A stretch of DNA of 64,000 nt from NCBI GenBank assembly GCA_014871385.1, contig CM026422.1, positions 22,809,014 to 22,873,013 of the forward strand, given 5' to 3'. Source of the DNA: Ceratodon purpureus (lineage: Eukaryota; Streptophyta; Bryopsida; Pseudoditrichales; Ditrichaceae). Below, piece by piece: positions 12,013 through 23,818 of the stretch. The position numbers and the translations under genes were made by a program. Under the pieces are notes generated by a model that saw nothing but the letters and a program-made list of their open reading frames with translations, searched no databases and had not been told where the DNA came from. How positions within the stretch are numbered: position 1 is the first letter of the stretch; each line of letters opens with the position of its first letter.

Positions 12013-15000
12013 TTTTTACTCCAGTTGAGTAGTGCTGTGTTTTTTTTACTCCAGTTGAGTAGTCTAAACTCCTACAATTGATTTGTCATCACTGCAGGAC
12101 GCATAGGTGGCCTTCATGGTAACCTTGCGAAGAAATTGTCCGAGACATCGGAGTTTGGTGGAGGAGAAAATCATGCTGAATCTGACGGTCAACACCGTCT
12201 CAAAATACCCAAACAGAGTGTTCCGCCCGATGCAAATCTTCACAGAGGGGAGTCGTCGAAGACACCACAGACACCTCAAGAGCAATTTCAGTATGGAATG
12301 CCTCCTTCAGCTCAAGGTTGGGGATATAATAACAATTGGCATCCTCATCCGAATGGACCACAACACTGGGGACCTCAGCAACCACAGATGCAGTGGACAC
12401 CCACAACACCGCAACAACCTCAGTATGGCCCACAGCCTAATGAGGCGCATCGGTGGATGCCATCTTCAACTGCAGGATATCCGACACAAACGTACGCATA
12501 CCAACCGAGGGATCCAGGCCATTACGGTGTCTATGGCGGACCGCCCCCACCTCCATTTCCATCGCCGTGGCAATCTGATATTCGAGCTCAGCAACCGTCC
12601 CCGCATGAGTCGATTCGCCCAAACAACAATCCGCTACAAGGGGCTGAGGAGAATGCACGGGCACCAGATTTTTCAAGACCAGAATCCGTTGTTAGAGCAG
12701 ATAGAAGATCATTGAGGAAGAGAACACTAGCTGCTGCAAAGGAGCGTAAAGAACGAGGACTGAAACCTTATCTGGTGGTTCTGAACGAGGGAGGCGAGGT
12801 TGACGGTGCATCTATTGGGAAGACGTTTTGGGAATCTGCGCTCAGGCAATACATTCCGAAGATCATGGACATTAGTTGTATCAACTACATGAAGCAAGAT
12901 CCAGATTCAAGCAGGCAACTGAGGATAGCTTTAGAGGATGAGTTTGAATTTATCGACAATACACTCGACGATGAAGGATATAATAAGTGTGTTGGGAACT
13001 GGTTGATCAAGGAGCGCGCACGCTTGAAGGAGATCTACATGAAAGAGAAGATTGAGAATAAGAAAAGGAAGGAAGAAATAGCATGTCCAACGCACATTGA
13101 AAACTGGCAGTGGGAGAATTTAAAGGATTATTGGGATAAACCATCCACTGAAGAGAAGGCACAGGACATGCGATACGCCAGGTCGAGGGTGAAGAATGTG
13201 AATCGAACTGGACGAAGAGGATACGCTGGACAAGCAGCAGATTTGGTGAGTAACTCGTTCTCTATCTGAGTAACCTACATAGCAAAGCAATACATATTGT
13301 CCATTACATTTTAATCCATATGAGGTGTGTAAGAAAGACGGAGTAAAGTCGAATAAAAATATGTAGTTCAATGTATTCAAGTATGTAGCACGTTTATGAC
13401 AGCCTTAGTTTGATTTCCTTTAATGTTGATAACTCTGATGCAATGGAAGAAACGGAAGAGGGACCACAGCCCGGGCATCTCCGACGTAGCTGAAGAAGTG
13501 CTGCATCGGAGTTCGGATAGGGTATTGCAATCTTCGGTAAAGGGGTTTCTTCCTTCATTCATTTTTCACTCTGATTTTCAAGTATAAACAATAGAAAACA
13601 ATTTGGTGTAAGGAAGGTTCAGACATTTTACAAGAGAAATTCGTATCTAAATCATCACATTGTCCACACCATACAAGCGGTTGAGCTATATTTTTATGAC
13701 ATTTGAATTGAACCGCTAACTTGGTAGTCATTGTAACTAATTCTAGGTAGTATTTATGCACTGATAACAAAACCATAATAATCAGTGACAGTAGATCTGC
13801 ATTAACAGAATTTCAGTCTTACGTGCGTGAACTTCTAACATGTGTACTTGATAAACAAACAGAGTTTGTCGGGGAAATCTTTGTCAAGACTTGCTTCACT
13901 GGAGAGATCCAGAAAGGAACAAGAAGATGCCATGAACTCCATAAACAACAAGCTAACTCAGGCAATCGAAGTGGGATCATCAAATGCCGATGCCACGCGC
14001 AGGGTAGAGACTATTATGGTGCAGCTTATGAAGGGCCTCAACTTACCACTGGAGGGAATATTTGAGAGCCATTCGAGAAGCGTAGAGGTCGACGAAAACG
14101 CAGATGCTCTGGAAAGGAATATCAGCAAACCAAAGAAAGACAGCTCTTCAAATGCAAACGAAGTAGGAGTGCCAGATGGAGTCGAGGGTGAGGGGCGCGT
14201 ACATTCAGGTTCTGATCTTCACAATGTCATTAAAGAAACTGTTTTGGATAACAATTTGAAACCACGTTGTCGTAATGCTTTGGACGACAACACATCCGAG
14301 GAGGTACAAGCACCCTCTGCACCAGTTTTACAGCGTGAGAGTGTCAAAGTGCGTGGTGGGTCAGACGCAGAAGACATGCGTCGGTCAACGAGAGCTACGT
14401 CCCCGGTATCAGTGGCTGCCATCATCAGACACAAGTTAGTAGAGAATACATCAATCAAGACTAGAAGCGGATTCAAGGGGAACAAACGTAATGTGAAGTC
14501 AACTCCTACACCGAAAGAATTTGCAGAACCAAAGAAACAGGGCGGGAGGAAACGGAAGAATGGAGTGGTTGTCTCTACGGATGATGAGAACGACAATGCC
14601 GAGGTGAGTGAAGAGATAATAAACAGAGTGTCTCCTGACCCAGGTACTCCACAAAAGTCGTCTGTGTTACTTGTGCTGAATATTCAAGGGACGTTATTGG
14701 ATGTAGCTCCGTTGACTGAGGATTATCAACATAAGAATGCCTATAAACCCTTCCGCACTAGTAATAGGAGTTATGTATTTCGACCAAGTATGGACGAATT
14801 CCTCCAGCATTGTTTCTCGCGTTTCACAGTGGCATTCTGGGGCAGCGATGATGAAGACTACATGAGAGAGGTCTGCGGAATTTTATCCAGACAGTGTTCT
14901 CTAAAGGAGCTATGGAAAAGTAATTTCATTGTAGCTGGCCCAATCGCGGAAGGATGTTGTGCTTCTGATTGTAGTATCAGGAGCAAAGCATTGCAGAGGA

Positions 15001-16059
15001 AGTTTTTGGTAGAGAACGCAAAAAAAAGCAATGGTCATAGTAAGTCCAATACCATCTATATCCTCCCGCACGTACGACATGGCAATATTTCGAAGAACAT
15101 GTCCAATATTATATGGTCTACTGCGTTTGACGCGAGAAACGTGAAGGACATGACTGAAGATAACGACTACCTAATGACCAAGTTATGGCCCTCTTTGGAG
15201 CACATTGCAAACTCGTTTGAGAGGACTGAAACGAGTTTGGCAAATTTGGTGGCAATGGTCCAGTCATCATTGCAGGTGTGCAGGGGCAGTGCTAAATGAA
15301 TCAATTTAATTGTAGTGGTTCTCTAATACTATATATTGTGTATATAACATACGTAGTTGACAATATTCTAATTTTATTTCTCTTTTTTCTTATGTCCTGT
15401 TACGTCCATATCCAGGAGCGAGAGAAAACTAATTCGGACTGGGTTGAAGATGTTGGGGTTTTAAAGAAGAGGACAGTGAACACGACCGCGAGTGCAGCCC
15501 ACTCCAAGAATCAAAAGGTAATTCCTGTATTTTAATTCATTTATGTGAGACCCCATTTTAACCAGACAGTTACCTCATTGTCTCATGTTGTTGAACTCTC
15601 TCACTATTTCCATTATTTCTGCATATATGTCACGCACATAGGAATGATGTGTCTGAGCTGAAGGAAACTATCGCTTAGTACGATAACCCAATGCTTAGAT
15701 TTACAATATAACAGATCGTTCCGTTATTGAGGTTGAATTCGACAATGACTGCAGTTGCATTTGGGAGTGCTTTGTTATTGCAGTTGAAATTAAAGGACAA
15801 GGTTTCACTATTGGATCCAAAGGACGCATCACACAGAGTTGCGATAGGGGAGGTCAGTGGACTACATGAAAGCGGCGACCTATTCCACCACCAGCCAATC
15901 CCGAAAGGATGGCTAAAAGTTAATGTCCTTGAGGTAATTGATCCGAAATTCCCTCTTATGCGTCCCCACGAACCTGGTGACCAGTATCTGATAGGTGACA
16001 CCAAAAATGGGCTGACGCTATGGAAGCAAGTGAGCGTTACAAAATGTCCGAAGAAATGA
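10512..16059 (+). CDS. TNPA-like CACTA accessory protein with an embedded FCP1-like HAD domain
   Basis: Seven exons fit: 10512-10675, 10894-11102, 12098-13245, 13450-13536, 13863-15275, 15416-15517 and 15784-16059. All have GT-AG borders and matching phases, giving 3399 nt and 1132 residues. A Pro/Gln-rich region spans roughly residues 180-290. A Transposase_24 (Ptta/En/Spm)-like segment ends exon 3 (NWQWENLKDYWDKP, NRTGRRGYAGQA). A coiled coil starts exon 5 (RSRKEQEDAMNSINNKL). Residues about 802-1000 resemble an FCP1/NIF HAD phosphatase (LVLNIQGTLLDV, FRPSMDEFLQHCFSRF). The last exon matches the Transposase_23/TNP1 domain (GWLKVNVLEVIDPKFPL, GDQYLIGDTKNGLTLW). TNPA-type proteins bind subterminal repeats. 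The HAD motif DxDxT reads NIQGT, so phosphatase activity is unlikely. Confidence is high for the family and moderate for the small exons. Confidence 0.75.
11982..12062. repeat. Poly-T tract and 30-bp duplication inside an intron
   Basis: About 29 T residues at 11982-12010 are followed by two copies of a unit containing ACTCCAGTTGAGTAGT (about 12012-12032 and 12042-12062). The tract lies in intron 2 of the TNPA-like gene, close to its 3' splice site. Confidence 0.85.
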
Positions 16060-19000
16060 AACCGTTTTTGGCACCATTTTGCAGCTGTTGGAGAACCATA
16101 TAGAAGGTAAACCTTCGTCACTGCAATCGCACCCTTGTAACTTGCCGTACACCGCAGTTTTATAAGTATAAAGTTGCTTGTATGCCATTTACTTTACAAA
16201 GTAGTGTCTATTGCAAACCTGGTCCCTCCTATGCAAATCTCTGATGGAGATCAAATGATTTATTTCTGTAGTATCATTCTTTTCGATAAGATAACCGCGA
16301 GCATCACTAAATGTACTGACTTAAATCAATTGGTTCTGACAGTTCAGAAATTGTTCTAGGCTCCGCACACTGATATAGAAGGTAAGAACAACTGTTCCTA
16401 ACATTTCTACAACTACAAATGTACACGGATGTAGAACGTGATTTTGTAGTTGCTGTTGAGTTTGAATATACATTGGTTTACATGCATGAGTTTTATGGTT
16501 TTGAAGGTTTTATTTTCCATACAATGCTAAACTTCGACTGCTGTTTAAGCAGTGAATTCACAAATGTGAATGATTAGCCGTTTTCAATAGAAAAACAAAT
16601 ATATCTTATAATATCCATGTGATTTTCTGCGTGTTTGTTTCCATTATTATGTTTATTTTAAATTACTGACCCCATCCTTTCCAGAAGTTGTTTGCCTATC
16701 CATTTTATTTTATTTTTTTCCATTTCTTGTTTCAAATGCCGGGGTATGCAGTAAGATGTAGACTTTATTTATATCCTTTGTATCTACTTCTGTATTTTTA
16801 TTTTTCAACTCATTACATACAGAATCTAATGTAGAGTGTGCGGTTTTCAGTGAAGAACCTGGTCTTTGAGTCGCTGATGCTAATCCCTAATTCACAAAGT
16901 ATGGCTAGTATATGAGAGCATAAGTGACTTTCTGCCGATCACAATACTTTTACTGATTGTGTTGCAATGCTTGGCTGCAGAAAGTGGCATTGGAGCACTG
17001 AAAAGGTTTATCTACAGTCCAAGATGGAGAGATTTTGAAGGTGGAAGCGTCGACGATTTTTGTGTAGATTTTGTCCAATGCAGCGACGATAAACTGCACA
17101 TCAGTGATGCTTAATTTTTTATTTTATTTTTAAATTTCTTCTACAGCGGAATAGGCAAAGTATCATGTGATTATCAGAACTTGAATGAGGACTCCGGTGA
17201 ACATTTAAGATGACGAATCTAGATAGAAGACAACCATTTTTTCCGGTTTCATTTTATATGTCAGTGAGTCATTTATATGAATGCATTTCTTTCCATACTA
17301 TTTCTTTTTAATTATGCTTATCTGTTCAATTAGTCTTATTCCAACAATTAGTCCTACTTGTCTAAAACGGTTCTCTGATTAAAACCACCCACAGTAATAT
17401 ATCAAAAATTTACAGCTGTGCTGAACCTACTCTATTTTACATCCAGAATGTGAAATATCCAATCAAATCTGTCCATCTGTACAGTTGAACTGCAGTTTTC
17501 AAACAAATAAAAATATTTGTTGTGCGCCTTTTTAAATTTAAAAAATTACATCCATTTATATTGATTGATTCGATGGATGACACCTGGACCCACACAGATC
17601 GTCGATGAAATTACAAGTGTAAGTCATAGAGAAGGACCTCAGATGTCGCAGAGAGGAAAATCGAAGCGATCCGGGTCGCACTGTGAAATCTATCCGACTG
17701 TAAAATATCGAATCCTATAAAAAGTAGATTTTCTAGCCAAATATTTACATTTCGCTTCCGCTCAGTATGTGCACCTTCTGTGGATCCGGAGCACAACAAG
17801 CATAGTCTTCATGACTCAGTCGACACCATGTGCACGTCGCGGATGACTCAGGCCGTTGTGACAGGCATGTCCGATGCGAGTTGCTTTGGACGACAGAGTC
17901 GTGAGACTGGAGATTTGACCGAAACGACGCAATTCTGGCTCGTTTGACTTGTCGTTTGGGACGGCAATTCTAGTAGTGTCCAAAGCCCACTTAAATGCAA
18001 CAATTCCAAGCTATTCTCATATCTTGCATGCATCGAAACCATGACCCACTGCCTAGTACCCTGAATAAGCACTCATGAACAACCAAACCCTAGACCTGAA
18101 AACTTCCAATACAAATCAAAATTCCTTTCAAACATAAAACTCTCCCAGAAAACGAACCGATAAAAGCCCAGCTCTCCAATACCACCAAATCCAAAGGCCA
18201 GTCAAAACCCATATCCTGAAACGACTCAACAAGCAAATTCACCCTTCAGAAAAAGAAAACATTACCCTAGCATCACCACATGAACACACACACGCCATGA
18301 TCATCACTTCCTAGTCTCCCCTTACCCAAAATAATTGATACCAGAGGCAATTCGCAAAACATGAGAGAGGTGTTGAAGAAAATTGAGGACTAGTAACAGA
18401 ATGAAGAGTTGAACTCCAGCAAGAGTATATCACCAGGATCTAGACAGCTACAGTATCACACAATCCTGTACATATTTATACACGATCCTGTTAGAAATGA
18501 GTGAGTATGATGTGTGTGTCTGTGTGTGTGTTTGTTTCATGGTTCATGGTGGAAGCATTGAATGCCATTGTTGACTCAGGCGCTATCTCTTGGTCAGTGT
18601 ATGTACAAATTACGGTACGGTCGGCGCATACGGTGTATTTTTGAAAATTTTAAATGAATATTTCTGACGTGGACTGGGTACTGTTCAGTGGGTTACAGAA
18701 ATGATTGGAATTGGGTGGAGGATATGGTTAGAGCTTTGCAATGTTTTGTGCTCAAAAGTGCATTAAATGGTTGTTGCAGTAATAAAGTTTATTACGTGTC
18801 TTAAAAAATAAAAATAAAAATGCATTAAATCAAGAATTGTGAGGTGCAGTGGGAAGGTGTTATAGTGAAGTTTTGTTGAAGAGAAGAAATTGTAGCAGAA
18901 TGTTGTATGTTTTTAGAGTTTTTTTCGTGTATAAATATGTAGAGTTTGTTTCTTCTTGATTTCTGAAATTGTTTTGTCTATTTGTTAAAGAATTGGGATA

Positions 19001-20443
19001 ATGGGTAGGTTTGTATGAGTTTGACTTTGAATGTGATTTTAAGTTTTTTTTTTGGTTAGGTGAGAAAATTGTAAGAGCTTTGTGGAAATATAATTCTTTT
19101 ATCCACATGGCCTCTTAGATAAACGTTATATTCTTAAGAGTCATTTTTTTCTTGACAAGAAAGAACTCCAAAAAAATTACTATGTAACTTATATAATTGT
19201 CTTTGAAATTGTCAAAAGGAATTCCCTCTTAGATGGAAAAATTTCACTCTAAAAATTGTCCAAGTTTATTCTCAACTATCAGATTTGTTACTTCGCTTTG
19301 TATCTTCTTGCTCATACTCATCGTCGACAACGTTTTCATGTTCTAAGTCTTTTTTCTTTGCTTGGGGGCTTGTTGATGAAGTGTATAGACCTGATTTTCT
19401 TCTTTTTGTAAGGTAGGATACCTTTTCTAGCTAGATTAAGCAAATTCTCATATTATAAAACTAGACATAGTCATGTTGCGACATTTAAAAATGAAGTTCA
19501 ATGCAAATGATTTCGTAGCATTGAAATATGAATAATTTACTATAAATTGTTGAAATGTAGAAGTAAAAAAGAGAGTAGCGAAAATGTGGATAGGAGGGAC
19601 ATTGAAATCAATCCAAACCAACGCTCTACCACCCTAATTCACCTCCACTTATTTCTCACTTCTCAAATCAAAACGGAGACTGATGCTAAACTTCTCAAAT
19701 CCTGCATATCTCTCCAAGTCTTTTGTGGAACGTGTTCAGGACTGATTTACAGAGTAACCCTTATCACTGTTACTGAGGATTATTCATGTAAGCTTAGATA
19801 GGAGTTTCTTGCAGGTTTGGTGAAGTTGTAGTTCCCGGAATATAATTTTTGCATTAAAAAAAATGACTTGTACATGTTTTATTGAATGCAATTTAAGACC
19901 CAAAGAACGACAAGATTCTTTTAAGATAACTGGCACATCACGATGTCAACCAGATACAATCAACAAGACAACATCACAAGATCTTGCGGTACTCACTCAA
20001 ATCAGATCATAAGTCAGTAAAAGAACATAAACTTGCCCATTTGATTAAGTTTCAGAATTCAAGCCTGTTTTGAATACAATCAAACAAAGCTTTGATGTTC
20101 TCTGTTCTGCATTAGGATTTGTAACCTCTGGGGCCCGTCTGATTCTGATCAGCCATTTCTCCGGATGTTACCAGGAGATGCCATGGGTAAAGTTCAAACA
20201 ATGAAACAGAAACGATTAAGTTGGCATAATGAGTACAGATGAAGACAACAGGAGCAGGACATGAAGCAGTGGGCAAACTCAAACATCACGAAATCAGGAT
20301 GCGATGATTCTTTAAGACAAATGCATCGTTTATGCTTCAGAGTAACGTCTGCCAAGCCAGCGGTTAGAAAGATCCAGCAGATTCGCAAAACCATGCGATG
20401 AGACATCGCTTGGGCAGCTCCACTACCTTCACCGTCGCCTTAA
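16060..20443. other. Noncoding stretch right of the CACTA coding core
   Basis: No convincing gene is visible. The base composition becomes AT-rich. Short open frames at 17611-18072, 18860-19108 and 19547-19801 lack any recognisable domain. The right end of the CACTA element should lie in the first part of this stretch, but no TAGTG end with a matching left partner was found. Confidence 0.5.
18503..18536. repeat. GT-rich microsatellite
   Basis: An imperfect run of TG dinucleotides interrupted by C and T, in noncoding DNA. Confidence 0.8.
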
Positions 20444-20619
20444 ACTCAGACTCGTCATCTGATGTCATCTTCACCGAGAATGCACCAACAAGGAGAACCC
20501 TAGACACAGGACTGTATCTGCTCATTTTGACACTCAGACTCGTCATCTGATGTCATCTTCACCGAGAATGCACCAACAAGGAGAACCCTAGACACAGGAC
20601 TGTATCTGCTCATTTTGAC
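20444..20619. repeat. Tandem duplication, two copies of an 88-bp unit
   Basis: The unit beginning ACTCAGACTCGTCATC at 20444 is repeated without visible change at 20532. The duplication is therefore young. On the minus strand both copies are open and encode a stretch containing MSRYSPVSRVLLVG, but no longer gene could be built around it. Confidence 0.9.
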
Positions 20620-21080
20620 GCTTGCAATATGGAAGAAGCACAAGGCAAGTAACAGTACGAGACAGCCATCACCACGCCGGCTTTGCAACCAGCGTGGCCA
20701 CAGAGGTTCTAGCACATGCTTAGGGCGATTTCGTCCTTCGTATTCAGCTGCATATATGTCGTTCAGCTAGTGGAGACAACAGGAGCAACAAGCTTGAAAT
20801 GAAGAAGACGAGTACATAAGCTGCAGGCAACCATTGGTCCAATGAGGCCACTTGAACCAATTCAAACAAAACAGCAAGCTCTGATGCACTGAGCAACATG
20901 GAAACATGGAAACAAAGAACCCCCACTATTTGATATTATATACATATTAGTGAGCACATAGGGTCCGAGCTAGTATTACTTGAATCTTGCTAATCACTCG
21001 CAAGATCAGCACAGCCTATCTACTCCTTCGATCAGGTCCATGTCTTGACATTTCCTCCACATTCAGTACACTAGATAGTT
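20620..21080. other. Noncoding gap
   Basis: Nothing recognised. A minus-strand open stretch just after the duplication has a hydrophobic run (GCLVLLLALCFFHIA), but no supporting exon structure is visible. Confidence 0.4.
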
Positions 21081-21322
21081 TAGCCCCGGCTAAACCTGCC
21101 TTTCCTTCAAGTTCTGGAAATCTTAGCCCGAGCAATGGGAGTCCCATTTTGGGGGCTAAAGTCCAGACCAGAAAAAAATCTCAGACTTTTTGCCCCTTTC
21201 CACACGCGGCAAAAAATCTGAGATTTTTTTCTCCTCTGGACTTTAGGCCCCAAAATGGGACTCCCGAAGCAAGGACTAAGATTTCTCAAACTAGATGGAA
21301 GGGCAGGTTTAGTCGGGGCTGA
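21081..21322. mobile_element. Foldback MITE with arms of about 110 bp
   Basis: The left arm starts TAGCCCCGGCTAAACCTGCC and the right arm ends in its imperfect complement, GGCAGGTTTAGTCGGGGCT. Further in, GGGAGTCCCATTTTGGG pairs with CCCAAAATGGGACTCCC, and ATCTCAGACTTTTTGCC pairs with GGCAAAAAATCTGAGAT. The arms meet in the middle with only a short spacer, so the whole element would fold into one hairpin. GGGGCTAA-type ends suggest a PIF/Harbinger-like or hAT-like MITE, but no target duplication was fixed. Related GGGCTAA motifs continue to about 21365, so the true right end may lie further out. Confidence 0.75.
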
Positions 21323-22370
21323 AGTGCTAAAGATTAGCCCGTGCCGATTTAGCCCTAGGGGCTAACACCTACAAAACTTCCTGTGCATATGTTGTGAGTT
21401 GTGCTGAATGCAGTGACTCCATGACACTAGAAAGTCAGACATCATTCTTTTTTCAAGTTGGTCATCAAACCAAAACTTATAAGCCACTAGAGCAGTGAAC
21501 TTCAATTCCATGATCAATTGAACCGCAAGACAGACCTACACATATAGGGCGTGATCAACATTATTCACAACAAAAAATAATAGTATTGTGAGCAAGAATA
21601 GATCAAAGTCAGCTGTCTACTCACTAACAAACCCAACATATTTAGTTTTGCCCCGAAATTTTGCTATGATGATCAGATAGCTTTCTTACCGCAACAGTTG
21701 GTGACCTGGCTAACCATTGTATCGATACTTCACTGTGGTATGAAGTTCATAGAGATGTTTTGAAGAGTTGTGATGGGCATGATTTAACTCCATGCTACCA
21801 GCATCCATTGGCACATGGCTAACCTGCTAGATACAGACATACCACACATCTAGTCTTCAGCACACTCACACTTTACAATGGTACAACAAACTGATTAACT
21901 CACTACAAGAACTAGACTCTGCAACATATTACACGGTCTCTGTGATTTGCCACAAGCTGTAAGATATCCAAAAACTGGCATCCCACATATGGCCTCTTCA
22001 GAATGGCATCATGTATGTCTTGGAGAGTCCTGAAAGAGATGATCTATCCCATCGCAACCAGACGCTACCTCCGGTGAGTACAAGAAGAGTTTCAAGAGTT
22101 TTCGGAGGGACTACGTCGCTATGACCTCTGGATAGTAAGCGCAGCAAATACGCCATAGCCAACATACATGAGGAATTGATTTAGACAAGTTGACAAGTTA
22201 AAATGAAGAAGGATGATACAATGCATAAGTTCAGTACTCACCATGGCTGAGTAGAGAAACCAAGTTGGATTTGTACACCAAGATAAGTAAACATTGCCTT
22301 CATCACCACCCTCCAAAGCTCTCCTCTAAAATTACTAGTAATACTCATAAACTTCAAATTTGTATTACTC
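21323..22370. other. Noncoding gap
   Basis: No gene was recognised. CACTACAAGAA occurs near 21901, resembling an angiosperm CACTA terminus, but no partner was seen. Confidence 0.4.
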
Positions 22371-22482
22371 CAAAACTCTCTTCTGGAATAACTACTAGAG
22401 ACTCATAAAAACTCTCTTCTGGAATAACTACTAGAGACTCATAAAAACTCTCTTCTGGAATAACTACTAAAGACTCATAAAT
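22371..22482. repeat. Tandem repeat, three copies of a 36-bp unit
   Basis: Units start with ACTCTCTTCTGGAATAACTA at 22375, 22411 and 22447. The first two are nearly identical, and the third differs by a G-to-A in CTAGAG. A diverged half-unit lies just upstream. Confidence 0.9.
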
Positions 22483-23255
22483 CTCAAATCTCTATCTCTT
22501 AGCAAGCTCTGCCTACAAGCAGAGCACCTAGGAAGGATAAGCACCACTCTATGTTCTAATGCTGAGGGAAGTCTAGGGTTCCTTATTTATAGCTTAGGCA
22601 GAGGGACGGCCTGAAATCTCACAACATCTTCAAACCCTAAAAATTAACCTAAATTTTTGAGACTTCAGATACGGACCTCATATCTACACATGATGCCCAT
22701 GTGATTGGCATACTAGATCATGCTACAGACATTCATGTCAGCAATGTTTTAGGTGTTTAGATAGTAGATTTGTATCTACATGAAAATTTTATCAGTGCCA
22801 AGAGCCTAAGTTATGTACAGTTAGCAAAGGCAACAACCTTTTCTACCAAGTGCAACCACTAATTTTAAAACTCACAACCAAATGCCCAACTTTAAGTCAA
22901 GTATTTTGGACCATGCAAAGGAGGTCCTTGTAATTTGAATTTCAAAAACATCTCAAACTCACAATTCCACTAGTTCATACCTTTACAAAGCATTTTTAAT
23001 TCATGTTCTACAAAGGCACCTATTTGGTGAGTCAAATTGAAACTACAACGATGAGCAACTATGAAAATAGCCTTGTTGCTAGCCAGGTTCATTATTTTGT
23101 ACTTTAAATTCAATTATAAATAAAAAACATTCATTTTAGGTTTATTAAAATATGTCTAATAGTTTGTGTTCTTGAATGTCCAAGGTTCCTGAACAACTAA
23201 CTTTTGATATTGAAGTACAACTTATAGAGTTCAAAGTATTATATAAGTACTCTGT
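22483..23255. other. Noncoding gap
   Basis: AT-rich, with nothing recognised. Confidence 0.4.
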
Positions 23256-23564
23256 TTGACTTACTCTATGGGCAAATTCTTAGATTTCATGAATGTGTAT
23301 ATCTATTTGAAGGCTTCTAACTCAATTGAACAAATTTTTATTGGTTTTCTACATGACCTTAAGGAAGGGTTTTGCAAACATGTTTTTCATACTATTACTG
23401 CAAAATTCTATATGGAAGTATCTTTTAAAGGGAGGCAATATGTCCCTGCCATCTACATTGCTGATTTATTGAAAAAAATATGCAGCTATGGAAATTTTAG
23501 CCTCCATCTCAACTACAGAGGGGCTTTAATTATCAAATTTTCTATTCCGGCCTCTACGTCATGA
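23256..23564 (+). CDS. Unrecognised open frame, 102 aa, possibly a repeat-derived fragment
   Basis: The frame reads with normal amino acid variety (for example LHDLKEGFCKHVFHTITAKF and YIADLLKKICSYGNF), unlike the AT-rich shadows around it. I recognise no family, and no promoter or partner exon is visible. It sits 255 bp before a TTAA-flanked repeat in a transposon-rich region. A remnant of a transposon protein is possible. The assignment as coding is weak. Confidence 0.2.
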   Translation: MTYSMGKFLDFMNVYIYLKASNSIEQIFIGFLHDLKEGFCKHVFHTITAKFYMEVSFKGRQYVPAIYIADLLKKICSYGNFSLHLNYRGALIIKFSIPASTS

Positions 23565-23818
23565 GAGGACACAACATTTTACAAGAGTGACAAGAACTTG
23601 GTAGGGCATAGTGGTCATTAGAGCCCACATTCCGAATAGGAGCAACAATGGAGTTACTTCATTTCACAAATCAAATGTGGATTTGGTAGCATGTGATAAG
23701 AGAGAGAAGAGGAGGAATGGGCCAAAGAATATAGAGAGCAGTTACAAAGTGAGAGTTAGAAATGAAGAGATGCTATTGCCTATAATAGCCTATTTATACA
23801 CCTAGACTACTTGTTTAA

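Larger units (their letters stand above)
5674..16059. mobile_element. En/Spm (CACTA)-type DNA transposon, coding core with divergent TNPD and TNPA-like genes
   Basis: The region pairs a Tnp2-family transposase gene (minus strand) with a gene carrying the Transposase_24-like and Transposase_23-like domains of TNPA (plus strand). That pairing is diagnostic of autonomous En/Spm-type elements. The two genes diverge from a 557-bp space. In classic maize En/Spm both products come from one transcript unit read in one direction, so this layout differs. I could not locate the terminal inverted repeats with their CACTA ends. The coordinates therefore cover only the coding core, and the real element is probably longer, perhaps including ORFs down to position 100. 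Confidence 0.75.

Noticed and set aside
21900-21915. CACTACAAGAACTAG, resembling a CACTA transposon end
   Set aside because: No inverse partner or target duplication was seen, and it does not pair with any end near the 5.7-16 kb element.
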